A stretch of 64,000 bases of DNA from Blasia pusilla (lineage: Eukaryota; Marchantiophyta; Marchantiopsida; Blasiales): assembly GCA_050084515.1 (NCBI GenBank), contig CM114274.1, positions 8,804,001 to 8,868,000 of the forward strand, read 5' to 3'. A program made the position numbers and the translations under genes. Position 1 is the first letter of the stretch; each line of letters begins with the position of its first letter. The notes beneath the pieces were generated by a model, which did not search any database, had not been told where the DNA came from, and saw only the letters and a program-made list of their open reading frames with translations. Shown here one piece after another: positions 21,817 through 33,927 of the stretch.

Positions 21817-22110
21817 ATGAGCTGCGTCACTTCACTGTTTTTGTCGCCCATCGGGTTTTATAGTAGGATCGCCCTCGCATCTCCTACCAGAGCTGGACCA
21901 TGCGGATGTCACAGCGGATGCACGCCGCCAAATAAGGACCAAGGCGCATCATCGGTTGCGCCGATAGGAAGTCGCCTCGTTGCTAAGGCAGGATTGGGCA
22001 GGTACTCTGGGGCCATTCATGGCGGAAATACACGAAGGGCACCCAGAAGACGGTCACCTTTGCAGCAAGAGAATTACGAGGAGAACGCTAGTGGCGACGA
22101 TAGCGATTCT
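21817..22110 (+). CDS. Exon 1: predicted transit peptide
   Basis: Opens MSCVTSLFLSPIGFYSRIAL and is rich in S, A, R and G, with few acidic residues until near the end (SGDDSDS). The donor GTAAGAAAT follows the codon TCT, phase 0, matching the phase-0 acceptor at 22394. If transcription starts later, the first in-frame ATG of exon 2 (near 22474, LMQKMLAQEAQ) would be the fallback start and the targeting peptide would be lost. Confidence 0.6.
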
Positions 22111-25100
22111 GTAAGAAATTCCAACTTTTCCATATGCTAGTACCACTTTTCACTTCAGTGCACGAATTCGCTTACCTGGGGTGTTTTCGATTCGGAGGCA
22201 CTGACCAGTTTAGGAGGGTCTTGGATTTAGATCAAATGATACGGTTTTTAGCAATCATGCGAGCAACAGCCCAGGAAGCTCGTCCGGTGATGGTACGCGC
22301 TGGTCATCGCTACCATTCTACTTCGTGTGTCTATTACCACAGCTGTCTGGGGCATGATCGGAGCAGGTTCGTGCTTTTGGACCCGTGTCGCAGATCAAAT
22401 CGCTGCGAATTGGCAAATTAGACGTAGAACTTTCCTTGTCAGCATTCACGTTCTCCGAGTGTAGTAATCGGCTGATGCAAAAGATGCTTGCGCAGGAAGC
22501 TCAGAAACACGACGACCAGGTAGAATGCACTCATGAGGCGCAGAAAATCGAAGATGCGATTCATGGCGATGGTGAGCTTACGCACTCCAAGGAGGCTGCG
22601 TACATGCGCTACTTGGACGAGCTCAGGATCACGCAGACCGAGGAGAAGGTCTATCAAAGTCACGGCTGCAAGAGGGTGACCGAAGGTAGTAATTGGATTG
22701 CCGTAGGTGGCGAAGGAGACTTGGGTTACAAGCGTACCGACAAAAGCAGCTTGGAGAATGGGGAAGACGATCCGGATTACGACTCCTGGCTCGACGGGAG
22801 TGCTTTATCAGAAGCTCGTTTCGAAGAAATGAATGAAGACAGCAAACAAGCGGAGGATGGAAAAAGCAGGCGACGACGGAGTGGGAGAAAGGTCCAACCG
22901 ATCAAGGAAGACAGTGATGCTAGTCAGGGCACTTCAGTGGATTTCATGGAGGAGGTTTCTCCCACTGCACCAACAGTCAAAACCATTTCTGAAATGTTCC
23001 TGGACGCGGACCCACCCAATGTGAGGGCCGATGAGCTTGGGACAGTCGATTTCTCCGAGAAAAATAACGGACAGAAAATCAACATTGAAGCTGGTCCAAG
23101 ACATCAGCTTTCGGGGGATGAGAAGTTAGCTGGGAAGAGCAAAATGGGGGCGCCTGTTGCCGTAGCAACTGAGGCCCCAGAACAGGGTAAGAAAGTAGGG
23201 AGGAAGTCAAAGAGAAGGCCTGCAGCGAGTTCTTCTGTATCACGGGAGCTCATAGCTGATGAGCAGCAAGTGAGAGTAGTCAGGGGCGAAGCAGAGCAAC
23301 CTGCTAACCATCAGGTTCTACGTCCAGCTTGGACCACTCGTGACAGAGCGGAAGAGGCTCAGGGAGCGAGTCCCTCGGGCATCGGAGGTGGAGTCATATC
23401 TGTTCAAATGGTGGTTGAACCCGAACCCGAAAGAAATGTGGACTCCGCTACTATGGAAACAGGAGAAAGTGGCAGGATATTGGAAAGCGCTGAAGAGGCC
23501 AAGCTGGAATCAAGTGAGGAACAAATCTTGGGCGAAGCAGATGAAGTGGTGTTAGGATTGACAGGTCCGCCATCATCATTAGGTGCGGAGAGTTTTATCG
23601 CAAGCGTTTTAACAGAATCTGGACTAGATGATACTGCAGAGTTCAAAATGGTCGACTCCATTCCCAGAGAGGAAAATGCAGAAGAGGAGTGCTTGGAACT
23701 AGTTATTGATGGAAGAAAATTCGTAAACGAGTCGCCTGTGGAGATGCACAGAAAAGAAACGGAGACGGAATCTGAGGCTGAACTGTGTGAGCGATCCATT
23801 TCTGTTGTCAATATTCGTGATGAAATTCTGAGAACACAGAATTATGGTGGCAGTGAGTCTCCGGGTGATGACTGTGACATCAGTGCAGTAACGTACAGAG
23901 TGGAGGGAGACAATACGGCACTTGTTTTGCGAGCTGGAGCTGCTGATGTGAATGAGCAACGGGTATTGGAGTTTCCTGCCGTTGTTGTGGAACAAACTAC
24001 CCAGCTCGCAAGCGAAGTGGTGGAGCTGCCCTTTCAAGTAGCAAACATGATCGCGGAGTTACCTGGAGCAGTTGCAGAGAAAACTGCCCAGGTTGGGACC
24101 CAAGTATTGGATCAGGTGGTAGAAATCCTTCCCGATGCTATGGCTGAGCAGGTAGTCCAAGTTGCGACCAAAGTTGTGGAGCTGCCTGGAGCAGTTGCGG
24201 AGCAAGCGGCCCAAGTCGGAACTCAAGTTGTGGAGCAAGTGGTTGACATCTTACCCACTGCTGTTACTGAGCAAGTAGGTCAAGTCGTTAGTCAGGTAGT
24301 GGATCTTCAAACCCAGATTGCTGATCAAGTATCGTCTGCAACAGAACACGTATTTCAATTAGGACAAATGATGGTGGATCAGGTCTCTGAAGCGGGTGGA
24401 TCTGTTGTGGATCAGGTCACTGCCACTGCCGAGCAAGTCGCAAATTCAGTAAACGAGCAAGTCTCTCAAGTCGCAGAGACTGTTTCAACCACTGCAGTGC
24501 AAGTAGCAGAGCAGATGGAGAACGTCACAACCTCCGTAACATCGCAGGTTGCTGAGATGTTTGATGATGATGAAGAAACCGACAGTGATGATGAATTCGA
24601 ATCTTACAAGACTTCTGATCTTCCTGAGTTTAGAGGAACTGAAGGCCTTGCAAATTTTGTCATTTTACAAGAGGATCATGGGGTTTTGGCCAAAATATAC
24701 GATTTCTATACATACATGCTGAAGCAGCCATTTCCCAAGTTCGCTGGAGCAATGTTTTCTGCCCCACTCCTTGTCAGTCTTCTGTTCACTCTGATGTATC
24801 TTCCAGAGTTTAGCGGACTCGCTTTCGACGAGACTGCCCGTGACTTCTTTGGAGCAGATGGTAGGGACGCCCTGACGCTGGAGTTGTCCTGGAGGACAGT
24901 GTTTCAAGTCTTCATGTTCAGCCTGTCTCTCTCTACAGGACTTCAACCCGAGCTTGCCCCACTTTCACCGTATACTCTGGTGGTTGCAAATCTTAACGCC
25001 CTGGTTGCGCAGCTTGTGTTCGTGTTTCTCAGTGGTGCAGGTAATGTCAATGGCAGATAATTTGCAGAAATGATTAGCTATTTAGGATACCATTGAATTC

Positions 25101-26910
25101 GTAGGTGCTCCTACAGCATTCTGTGCTACTACCACTGAATTCTGGTTCTTGCGCATGTTCGCGCTAGAAACTACCAGGGTGAAAGTAGTAGAATGGGTTT
25201 TGCATGCAAGAAAGTGAAGAATTGTCCAGGATTGTGAAGTGTCTTGGACTTGACACGGCTTGACATTTTGTTTCTGATGTTGACCCGCCTAACGTAGGAT
25301 TTTTTCCAGTTTTTGCAAGGTTGTCACAGCCTGGACAACCAGTTCGATGTTCTACAGTAGCACTTGTGTCTACTTCCCCCGCTCAGCGTAAGCGCAAAGA
25401 GAATGCCATCAGGTAAGTTCAGCCCCTAGTTTTTTTCAAGATCTGAATTTAGAATAATCAATAAACGCTTCAGCTGGGGTTCAGGTAGAGCTTCCTGTTA
25501 GTGTAGTTGGTACCAAGAGCTAGCAACAATTGTGCCCACATGTGTGCCATTCAAATATGTTTGAATTATGAACTACTACAGGGCACATTTTTAGTTGCAT
25601 TCTCTAGGACTGGGTCCAGCCCTAGCCTTGCAGTCACTGAGCTGCTGGGGATTAACAGTGCACTCTTTAACAGACATAGGAATTGCAATGTGTGGTTGCA
25701 GGGTTTTCATGGCCAGGTATGTACTGGCTGGACCTCAACCATGCGAGCTGGTGGATGTAAAGGTCGATCTGACTTATAAATACAACACGGTCACCAGGAC
25801 GGGTTCTTACTTTCGAGCAACACAATCCTTAAAGCTGGTATGCATCTAGATGGTTTATTTTTTTTGGTTGGTTTTTTGGGGGGTTCACTACTTCACTTTA
25901 CAGTGTGTGTGCACTCAGCCCAAGTTCACTGTAGTGGTTGTTCTCGTTGAGGCAGCTCGATCTTTCCATTAACATGATACTGTGATTTCAGCGAGTCTAT
26001 TGTTATGTTTCCTATGTCTTGTGCATTCAGATGATCAGAATGTAACAATTCCCCATTGGTTGGTATTGATTTGCTGCCTAGTGCTCATTAAGTACTCACT
26101 TACATGACGGAAGGTATGTTGTAGTGCTCTCAGTGGGACTGGTGGATAAAAATGACGCAGTCTTGAAAAAATTTCTTGTCTTTGGTTTGCCGAGGAGAAA
26201 AGGATTTTATTCACTTTTGAGGTAGACTTTCCATGGACGTACGCAGGTGCGGCCAGAGATTGCATTTTTGACTCATGGTATGCTCGTGAGACATGTAATT
26301 GATAGTTCAAGTCCTTTGTACCAACGTACACCAGAAATGCTGAGCAAAGAAGATGCAGTTTTTGTTTTAAGTGTGGTGAGCGCTCCAAACTTTCATATAC
26401 TGTTGCCCTGCTCCTGTTCTAGTGTCCTCATCCGCTCCACAAATTTACAATTCCTCAGAGCTTGACCATGTAGTTATATTTGAATCAAGCAAGCATACAG
26501 GGAAGCTGCCATAGTTTGTTTCATTGAAGTTTTTTGTTAGTTCTCGACTTCGACGCAGTGTTCTCATGTCATGGTGTAGAGTTTCCTCACGGTTTAGGGT
26601 TTATTTCCCAAGTTCTAGCTAGGACATTGCTTAACCCATTATCATGTTATTAAGCTGTTCATAATCATAAATTGGAAGTTAAATGGAAGTGAATAGAATG
26701 AAAGTTGCTAAACATTGCCACTTGACGTGTGGGCAGGTTGGGTTGGAGAGAGCATCTATGCAATCTGTGTTCCATGTTCAACATTATTGTGTTTGTGATG
26801 ATCATGTGATTTGGGATGCGGAATTCGAAGATTTAATTTTGATCAGTAAGAAGAATAGGCGAATTGTCGATCATTCAAGGCTAAGTTCATACAGGTTGAT
26901 CTCCAACTAA
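21817..26910 (+). CDS. Plastid-type, Kir/KirBac-like channel domain protein with long repetitive N-terminus (six exons)
   Basis: Model: exons 21817-22110, 22394-25040, 25310-25412, 25702-25837, 26247-26375 and 26737-26910. All introns are GT-AG and all joins keep frame, giving 1160 residues. Residues 1 to about 60 look like a chloroplast transit peptide. A charged, low-complexity region follows, then amphipathic repeats (about 620-820), an acidic patch and the Kir fold: slide helix LAKIYDFYTYMLKQPFPKF, TM1, pore segment, TM2 ending GAVFARLSQPGQPVR, and the cytoplasmic beta-sandwich (ARYVLAGPQPCELVDV, VRPEIAFLTHGMLVRHVID, SPLYQRTPEML, HVIWDAEFEDLI). The filter position reads TGLQPE instead of TxGYGD. 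Kir channels are tetramers that conduct potassium; conduction here is doubtful. Exon 1 and the first join are less certain than the rest. Confidence 0.82.
22394..25040 (+). CDS. Exon 2: charged region, amphipathic repeats, membrane and pore part
   Basis: An 882-codon exon after CGCAG. Up to about 23950 it is hydrophilic, E- and S-rich and has a basic stretch (KSRRRRSGRKVQP). From about 23965 to 24560 it is a run of 11-residue-like amphipathic units (VVEQVVQVATKVVELPG, AVAEQAAQVGTQVVEQ, QVSEAGGSVVDQVTATAEQ). Then comes an acidic patch (DDDEETDSDDEFES), TM1 near 24730-24800, the pore helix and filter position (TGLQPE, 24935-24952) and most of TM2. It ends in phase 1 at a GTAATG donor. Confidence 0.88.
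25310..26910 (+). CDS. Exons 3-6: Kir cytoplasmic domain
   Basis: Exon 3 (25310-25412) gives VFARLSQPGQPVRCSTVALV, the end of TM2 and first cytoplasmic strand. Exon 4 (25702-25837) gives VFMARYVLAGPQPCELVDV and YFRATQSLKL. Exon 5 (26247-26375) gives the HGMLVRHVID and SPLYQRTPEML segment, like the HxIDExSPL...TPEDL signature of KirBac proteins. Exon 6 (26737-26910) gives VGLERASMQSVFHVQHYCV and ends SRLSSYRLISN with TAA. The fit to the family order is very good, and all splice phases agree (1, 0, 0, 0 after the first join). Confidence 0.88.
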
Positions 26911-28079
26911 TTTTGGAACTCTTGGAATTTTACGTGGGGAAATTGGAGTGGACATCATCATTCATGTGAAATGACAAAAATGAATCATAACTTCATGAAG
27001 ATCTAGATTCCAACCTCACAATATGTGTTAGCGTGCGATAGATATAACAATTGAGTTTTACACTATGAAGATAATAGACATTGCAGGAATGAGGTTGTAG
27101 GTTAGGTTGTGTGTGCCTGCAGATTGCCAAGTGGGAGTACAAACTCACTAGAGTGGTTGTTTTTGAGTCACATGTTTGTATAGGATTAGAGGAGGATGCT
27201 CTCATTTATCAATTTGAGTATGACGGAGGTAAGTCAACGGATTTAATTAGAGATATAATTAGGGCCTTAGGGCTGAGGTTGAGGTAGATATTGATTAATA
27301 ATATGAGTATCACAAAGCACATTTGGAGTATGGTGGATGAATTTCAAATGTCTAGAGCATGAAGCTGGTGTTGTACCTTACAAAATGTCATGGATATTAT
27401 GGCTTTGTGCCATTCTCCAACATGTGGGTGTGGTCAACATGTTTGGCCAATGCAAGTTAGCACTGTCTAAGAAATTGATTTTCCAAAGTCAATTTGCCTA
27501 TCCAACACCATCAAAGAATTTCAATTATGGTACTTTTTCATTTGGTGTACTTTGGTTAATGAATGTGTCTCAATATTGTACATACAATGAAATAGTCCAA
27601 AATTCATTTACTCCATTGATGGATTGTACTTTTATAAAACATAAACATTTTATGACTACTTTCATAAAACATAAACGTTTGATGACTGAAGTTCCTTTGT
27701 GTGCAAAGCGAGATAAATGATATTCATCCCTTTGGTAGGGACATTCACGATGCCTTTTGGGGAATAGTCTCCATTGTAAAATAATAACAAGTGAGAAATG
27801 AATACAAAGAAGCAAAACTATCAAATGTAGTTGTGGAAAGAACTTTCCATTGTAAAACATCAACATATAACAATATGATCTAAGCATATGATTAGAATGG
27901 AGCAAGTGAATACATAATGTATTTCTATATCATGACGCTCTTAGTTAACATAGATTCTTTCGTTGAGTTAGCATAGATTCTTCTAATGACAATGTATTCT
28001 ATTAACTAAACATGGGGGTTACTCTATCAGGAAAGAAAATTTTATTTCTATAAGAAGTGAAACTTGTGTTTATTTAGAA
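26911..28079. other. AT-rich intergenic, no gene seen
   Basis: 3' flank of the channel-like gene, then AT-rich DNA. The open frame at 27337-27720 has no recognisable domain and unremarkable composition, so I treat it as chance. Confidence 0.45.
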
Positions 28080-28960
28080 GTCTCTCTCTCCCTCCTATAT
28101 AGTTCTAGAAATCTCCACCCCTCCCTATATCTAGGGAAGTCCTCTTGGGTTGCTCCTTGTAACCCTCAACTCAATTGCTATTCCGAAAGTTTGGGGATAG
28201 TTTCCATATCTTTGCTCATGCATTTGCTTGGATTATTAGTGTGTTGGAATTGGGTTCTCATATGCTTTCTAACACCACTCTGTTCATCTCAAATGCATCT
28301 TGTGCAAGGTTGCATGTGGACAAAGTCTGTGTCCACGGACAAGTCCATGTCCATGTTCGTGGACTTACATCCCGTCTTATGGAAGGACTTGTCCACATGG
28401 GCCCAAACTTCTCCTTCTTTCTCATCCCCCCCCACTTACCTATGTGTTCCGTAGTTTTCTATTTCTTCCTCCCTCCACCTCCACTCCATCCCCCCTTATT
28501 GCCCCACCCATCCCTCCCTTGGGCTGCCTTCCACCATGAACTATAAGTGTGGGCCCTATCTCTTCCAATCCATATCAGTGGATATGTCTAGACTTGTCCA
28601 TCCACTTATGTCCTAGGAACGGACGAGTTGATTTTTTGTGCAACCATGATCTCGTGTCTAACTATTTTGATCTCAAATATAGAGAACCTTGAAATGCTCG
28701 ATGAAGTTCCAAGATTGGTTGCAGTCCCCTTGACATTCAACTCTTGTGGAACTTGAGCTCTTCTCAAGTACCGCAGATTTGATTTTGGTCTCACTTTGCT
28801 AGGTCACAACCTCATCGTCTAAGATGTCCATCAAGATTCAAGTCTTGGTTTTGCAACTTATGTCGTACTCATAAGACTCTGACGCAATTCTATCATAGTG
28901 TGAGCCCAATAGAGTTATGATGTTCCGCATTGGTGTGCGTTTGCTTTTGGAAATTTGGAT
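28080..28960 (-). repeat. Strongly decayed chromovirus-family LTR
   Basis: Successive landmarks match the LTR at 12923-13956 in the same order: the CTAGGG...CCTTGTAACCCTCAACTCAA part, TTTGCTCATGCATTTGCTTGG, GTGTTGG...TTTCTAACACCAC, and at the far end GTGTGAGCCCAATAGAGTTATGATGTTCCGC. Boundaries are lost. The part at 28261-28620 is much diverged and holds a GTCCACGGAC-type repeat. Confidence 0.55.
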
Positions 28961-29271
28961 ACAAAACAACCTAAGATTTGAAATTGGTTTGGGTAAGGAG
29001 AAAATAGTATGGTAAAATCTTGTATTTATACTTTCCAGGTAATCAGGGCTGATGACACATTCTAGTTGGTTCTTCTAAGTAATAAGAGGATCTTGGATTA
29101 AACTAACTAACTTTGTCTGCTCTACAGCGTTAACATTTTTTTTCTTTGATTTTACCAATTTTATTGATTCCAAACTAATTAACAATGTAAAAACTACATT
29201 TTTGGAACTATGGTATGTATGCGACGGTCCTAGAGTACCCATGGGAATTGGCCCTTCTAGAAACACACTTC
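28961..29271. other. Short intergenic spacer before element N1
   Basis: No gene or repeat recognised. The last bases CCAT (29272-29275) are the left target-site duplication of N1. Confidence 0.4.
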
Positions 29272-29275
29272 CCAT

Positions 29276-29459
29276 TGTCATGTCTTTTAGGATAGATCGG
29301 TGAGATCTAGTAGAGCGCATTTGCGAGTAGTGGAGGACAAGCTCAAGAGGTCAAGGATGACCTGTTGAAGGCCTGGGAAACTTTGACATTGAGAAATACA
29401 TGTGAGAGTGCACACATGTGAAAGCTATGGTGTTGTGAGAGAGATTTGACCTTATTTTA
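29276..29459 (+). repeat. N1 left terminal block B (internally deleted)
   Basis: Matches 58177-58703 at both ends (TGTCATGTCTTTTAGGATAG at the start, GAGATTTGACCTTATTTTA at the end) but lacks the middle. The leader (AAAGAGAGAATGAG) follows at once. The A block that follows B at the right end is absent here. Confidence 0.75.
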
Positions 29460-31140
29460 GAAAGAGAGAATGAGAAAGCTTCAATTGAGGAGCTCGTTGG
29501 TTACTCGCTGTTGGTCCAGGTTGGGGATCGCGTTCCCCATTCAGCGGCTCATGGGAGTGCTCATCGGAGCAAGCGCTACTTTTTGTAATGTTTTCTATTG
29601 CCATTTTTTTGTGTGGAAGAGTGGCGCGTAGAAGCGATGCCCAAATTTCTTTAGAGATGAAGTTTGGGGGCAGATTTCCCCATTCTCGTGCTCTCAGGAG
29701 CACCAAGTAGCTTGATAGTTTGTGATTTTACAGATCTTAAGTATTGTGTGGAAGAAATTAGCGCGGAAGCGCTGCCAATTTTGTCTTTGGAGTGCACAAT
29801 TGAGGGGCTGCATAACAATTGCCGTTAGTTTTTGTGGGAAAGTAGAATGAAAAAAAAATTAGACATTGTCGTAGATCTCAAAGATGTGCACATTTTGGAA
29901 GAAACGGTACGCAATTGTAAGTTGTGTAAAAAACATATGGTCAATCTTGCAAAACTGCCATTGCTAGGCAGTTTTTAGGGTAAAATTGTTCAAACCCTAA
30001 ACTAGCCGCCGTGCCAGCTGCGGCCGTCGCCGTCATACTCACCGTCAAAGAGTTGCAATCAATAGTCAATGGTCATCGTCAACCATCGACTATTGCCGTC
30101 CGTCGTCAACTATCGACCGCCGCCACCACCTAGCGTCGCTCAGAGCCACGTTCGGCCGTTGTCCGCCGTTGGTTGCCATTGCCGCCATTATAGAGTGGAC
30201 GGTCTTCCACGATGACCATTGATTCTCGGACTTGAGCCACCACCACGTACTTTGTTGTGGCCGCCGCCGTGATCGTAGTGTCATCATAACCAGTGATGGC
30301 AAGTGACATCGGGTTGATGGTGTTTGAGTTTTCATTTCATTATGCTATGTTATGATTGGTAGTTGCTTGATGATGATTGAGTACCGTGCCGTAACGCCCG
30401 TAGCCGCAATGCACTGTCGACTGCCGTGCCGTATCGGTTGTGGCCGCAATACACCTTCTTGATCGCGGAGCCGCTCCTTCATTAAGGTGTAGAGTGTGTG
30501 TATTGCTGATTGAGGAGGGTATGTCGTGGAGTGCCGCATCCCATTATTGAATGCCGTGCCATTTTGTAGCCGTTTGGTACCGCACCGTATCACTCGATCC
30601 GCACCGCATAATGAGAAGATTTGAGCATTGTCAGTACCAGAGGTACGACTTGCTGCTTGGAGGATTTTATCGTCGCGATCGAGTTGGGGTTGAGATTTGC
30701 AATTTCTAAGGAGCGATCGACATTTGTCCAGGTTACCCATTCTCGTCTTTTGCCTGTACGTATTAGGGAATTTTGGGTATTGGGTAATTATTTGGGATAT
30801 TGGGTTTCGTGCAGATGCTAAGAGCATCGTTGATATATGGATTTAGGGGACATAGACCTATGTGGGATGTCCAGAGTTGAGGGTATGTATTGTTCATGAG
30901 ATGATAAGACACTAGTTGATTTGCCGCACAACACCGCTTGTTGCCACACAACACATTTCTCAGTGAGAGAGAGTGTATATTGAGTGCCGCATGTTTGTTT
31001 GAGTGATAGAGTGATTACTCACGAGGTTAAGAGTGATCGCGTCAGAGGGGCACAAGGGTCATTACGGTGTGATTTTGGGACTTTGAGAGGCGAGTCGGTG
31101 GACCTGAGAGTAGCTCTAGAGGTTTTACGCGGAGTGGCGT
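29460..31140 (+). other. N1 leader, non-coding
   Basis: Homologous along its length to 40354-41860 of N3. Shared features are GGGGATCGCGTTCCCC (a potential hairpin), GCGCGGAAGCGCT and a GCCGCC-rich part with repeated CCGTGCCG. No canonical primer binding site (TGGTATCAGAGC) after block B. No sustained frame. It may hold packaging or priming signals. Confidence 0.6.
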
Positions 31141-31199
31141 GAGGTTTTTAGGGTCTCCACATGAGGGACCGCCTTGAGGCTGGGATGATTGCCCAGATA

Positions 31200-32290
31200 C
31201 AACAGCTACAATAGGAGATTGATGCTATGGCATTGAGGTTACCCGATGCCGGATCTGTGGCATCGACGTCATATGGATCAGCTAGAGATATGGAGGATCT
31301 TGGTTGGATGTGCGGGGTTGCCTAGATGGAGGCGACCGTGGTTGTTATACTTGGAGCAGCCGAAAAGTTGGATCCATAGCGAGGGTGCCAAGAAACAAAC
31401 CAGGCTTCCTCAGTCTTTCATGTTGTCCAAGGCGATGAGGACCCCATTGATGGGTCCTGATCATAGTTCCCGGATAGTTGGTGATGTTGTTGGTGTGCAA
31501 GCATAGAGGGCGATGGGAGAAGTGAGTGCGATGACTCCTATTGCTGATGGTCAGGAGGAGCATATGTTGAGCATGTTGTTGGGGGTGGCCATTGTTGTGT
31601 ACTGTGCTCCTTTATTTTCTGCTTCCGATGTTATGACGTTGGGAAGTACGCCCGTCGAGGTTTTCCGGCTGGCCACTACGCTTTGTGAGCATGGAGTTGG
31701 TGTTCTTGCGTCACACTCAAGGGTGATTGCAAAGGAGGTGATGGATCTGCCCTTGGAGCCTATGCTTGGGCCGTCCACATCACATTCATGGCAGGATGCG
31801 GCAGCTAGGATGGTGGAGATGCCCATTAGATCCGTGATAAAGCGTGCCATGACTGCTCCTGGTGTTGTGTTGCTCGATAACCGGGGAGAGGTCTATCAAT
31901 TGGTGAGTCCAAGAGGTAGAGTTTTTAGTCCGCAACATGTCTTTTTGGATTTAGGAGCGCAACCCTTGATGTTGGGGAAAGCGGCATTCAGAGGATTGGG
32001 CTTAATGGGAGCCGATGTGGAACATTGTCCATTCTGAATAGAGACATCCTTGGGTGGAGCAAGTACCACACAATATATCACTCGACAAGAGGTTGTGGTA
32101 AGGATTCACTCGGGACATCCTATAGATGAGTCTGTGGTGCGAGCCAAGGCGATAATGATCGATGCATAGTCCTATGACATCTTGGTTGTTGGAGCAGTAT
32201 TGTATCGGATGGGGTTTTCCCTGGATTATTGGGAGGAGTCAGCATTCTACAAACGAGGATGAAAGTCTAGTAATGGGCGCCTTAGCTCAT
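31200..32290 (+). pseudogene. N1 gag end and aspartic protease region
   Basis: The frame 31513-32037 reads LFSASDVMTLGSTPVEVFRL, VIAKEVMDLPLEPMLG, VVLLDNRGEVYQLVSP and FLDLGAQPLMLGKAAFRGLG, where DLGA replaces the DSGA active site that N2 keeps (LLDSGAQP). Further on, AIMIDA*SYDILVVGAVLYR is the second protease half. The segment before it (MALRLPDAGSVAST-like) matches 43140 in N3. The zinc-knuckle gag present in N2 and N3 is deleted here. Confidence 0.7.
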
Positions 32291-32579
32291 TATCCGTTTG
32301 ATTCATCGATGGAGTGATCGATCGACAGCCAGGAGAGATGGTGAACTTAGCAACATTTAGCAATGCCATTACTTGGCCTAGTGATTTGCTTGAGGGATAT
32401 GTCCACGCAGAGAATACTCCCATTCCTGATATTTGCATGGAGAGGAGTGTCATTATAGCCGCATCATTCCGTGGACGAGAGGTGCCGCTTTGTGGCTCGA
32501 TTGAAGAGCATTGACGCTTAGCCGCTCAGCATGTGCAGACCACGTGGAGCGAGACGGGTCAGAGGAACCCAAGGTAGCC

Positions 32580-33620
32580 AAGAGTGCTACTTTGACCCCT
32601 TTGGATACCACTCTGAGTATGTGGTGCATCCTAGAAGAGGGTATTCGCGTGCTGGATCTCTTTGGAGGGATTAGCACTGGTTTAGCTGTTGTTTTGCAGG
32701 CAAGAATGCTCGTACAATAGTACCTATACATGGAGGTTTGATGATGTTGTGAGGCGCCACTTCACCATGTGGCATAATTATGCCTCAAATTTCCTAACTT
32801 GTTGTCTACGTCCGCCGTCCAAGGTTACCAGAGTTCCCTACCAAGGGAGATTTCATTTTTGGGGGCTTAGGATTTGGAGCGGGTAGGGACCATAGACTTG
32901 GTCATTGCTTGTTGGCGGTGTCAGGGCCAATCGAGTGCTGGACGAGGTAGTGGGTTAGTTGAATCTTGGTCCATGTTGTTTTGGGAGATGATGCGGATCT
33001 TGCAATAGTTACAAGAGCATCAGTCTCATTCTCCAACATACATTATGGAGAATGTGCTGATTTTGGGCGATTCGAGATCCCGCGTGATGACGAGTGTACA
33101 TCAGCTACGCGCATGGATCGACTCGGCAATGTTGTTGGATGCGGTGAGTGTAGGTTCACGAGCACATTGCCTGTGTCTTTGGTGGATCAACTTGATGCCA
33201 TATGAGGTTTTGCGGAGGGCGTATGCAAGAGTGGAGCATCCCTCTTATTTGTTGGTGGATTCTATTCTAGATCCAGGTCGTCAATCACAGGCAATGAGGC
33301 ACCGATGATGGAGCGCTGTTGATTGTGGTCAATAGGATTGGCATGCCACAAGCAGCCTTACCCACATCGGTGAGTTTTCCCGCTTTCTATGCATTCAAGG
33401 AGGCCGAGCATGGCTTGGCTTGGTTTGGGATGACAAAGTACAGCGATTGGTGGAGCCCAACGGTGATGAGCAATGGGATTGCCCATATGAGTGATGGTGG
33501 TACCGTCACTATCAAAGGCATCACGACGTCATATCTTGGGTCTGGTGATGAACATGAACTGCTTGACATGCATTTTCAACTTAGGAGTAGCTGAGCAATG
33601 TCGTTGGGGCTCACCAACAA
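32580..33620 (+). pseudogene. N1 C5-cytosine DNA methyltransferase remnant
   Basis: Motif I VLDLFGGISTGL is at 32649-32684. Motif IV reads IDLVIACWRCQGQS (catalytic Cys 32919-32921, with Pro of the PC pair replaced by Arg). Motif VI is MENVLILGDS (ENV 33048-33056), then a motif VIII-like AVSVGSRAHCLCLWWINL near 33140-33190, then PTSVSFPAFYAFKEAEHG. The order and spacing are those of C5 methyltransferases, which transfer methyl from AdoMet to cytosine through that Cys. It is broken by stops and shifts. It lies between protease and RT, as in N2 and N3. Confidence 0.8.
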
Positions 33621-33927
33621 TGTTGCGTTGGTGAACCCCATGTCTATCGAGACGGTTGAGGCAGTGGCAGGGGGCGAGACTCGAGGAGATCGATACACTG
33701 GGGGATCGAGAGAGACATCCTTGGACTTATTGAGATGTTTAGTAGGTACGTTGAGAGATGATAGCCACAACTTCGAGCGTGGTTCCGGGCACTACACGTG
33801 GAGGAGATCCAATTTTGCAGTTGGCTACAGGGGAGCAGTCGGGTTCTGTTGTCCGAGACAGGGTTGCACCATAGCAACTACCAACACCCGCACCGGAGAG
33901 TCCTACCATAGTCACGATGGAGATTTG

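Noticed and set aside
24687-26910. Shaker, TPK or CNGC channel
   Set aside because: Only two membrane segments, no voltage sensor, no second pore and no EF hand; the C-terminal sandwich motifs are Kir-specific.
27337-27720. 127-codon open frame downstream of the channel-like gene
   Set aside because: No recognisable domain, repeated KHKHFMTTFIKHKRLMT string looks like a small local duplication; no supporting splice sites.
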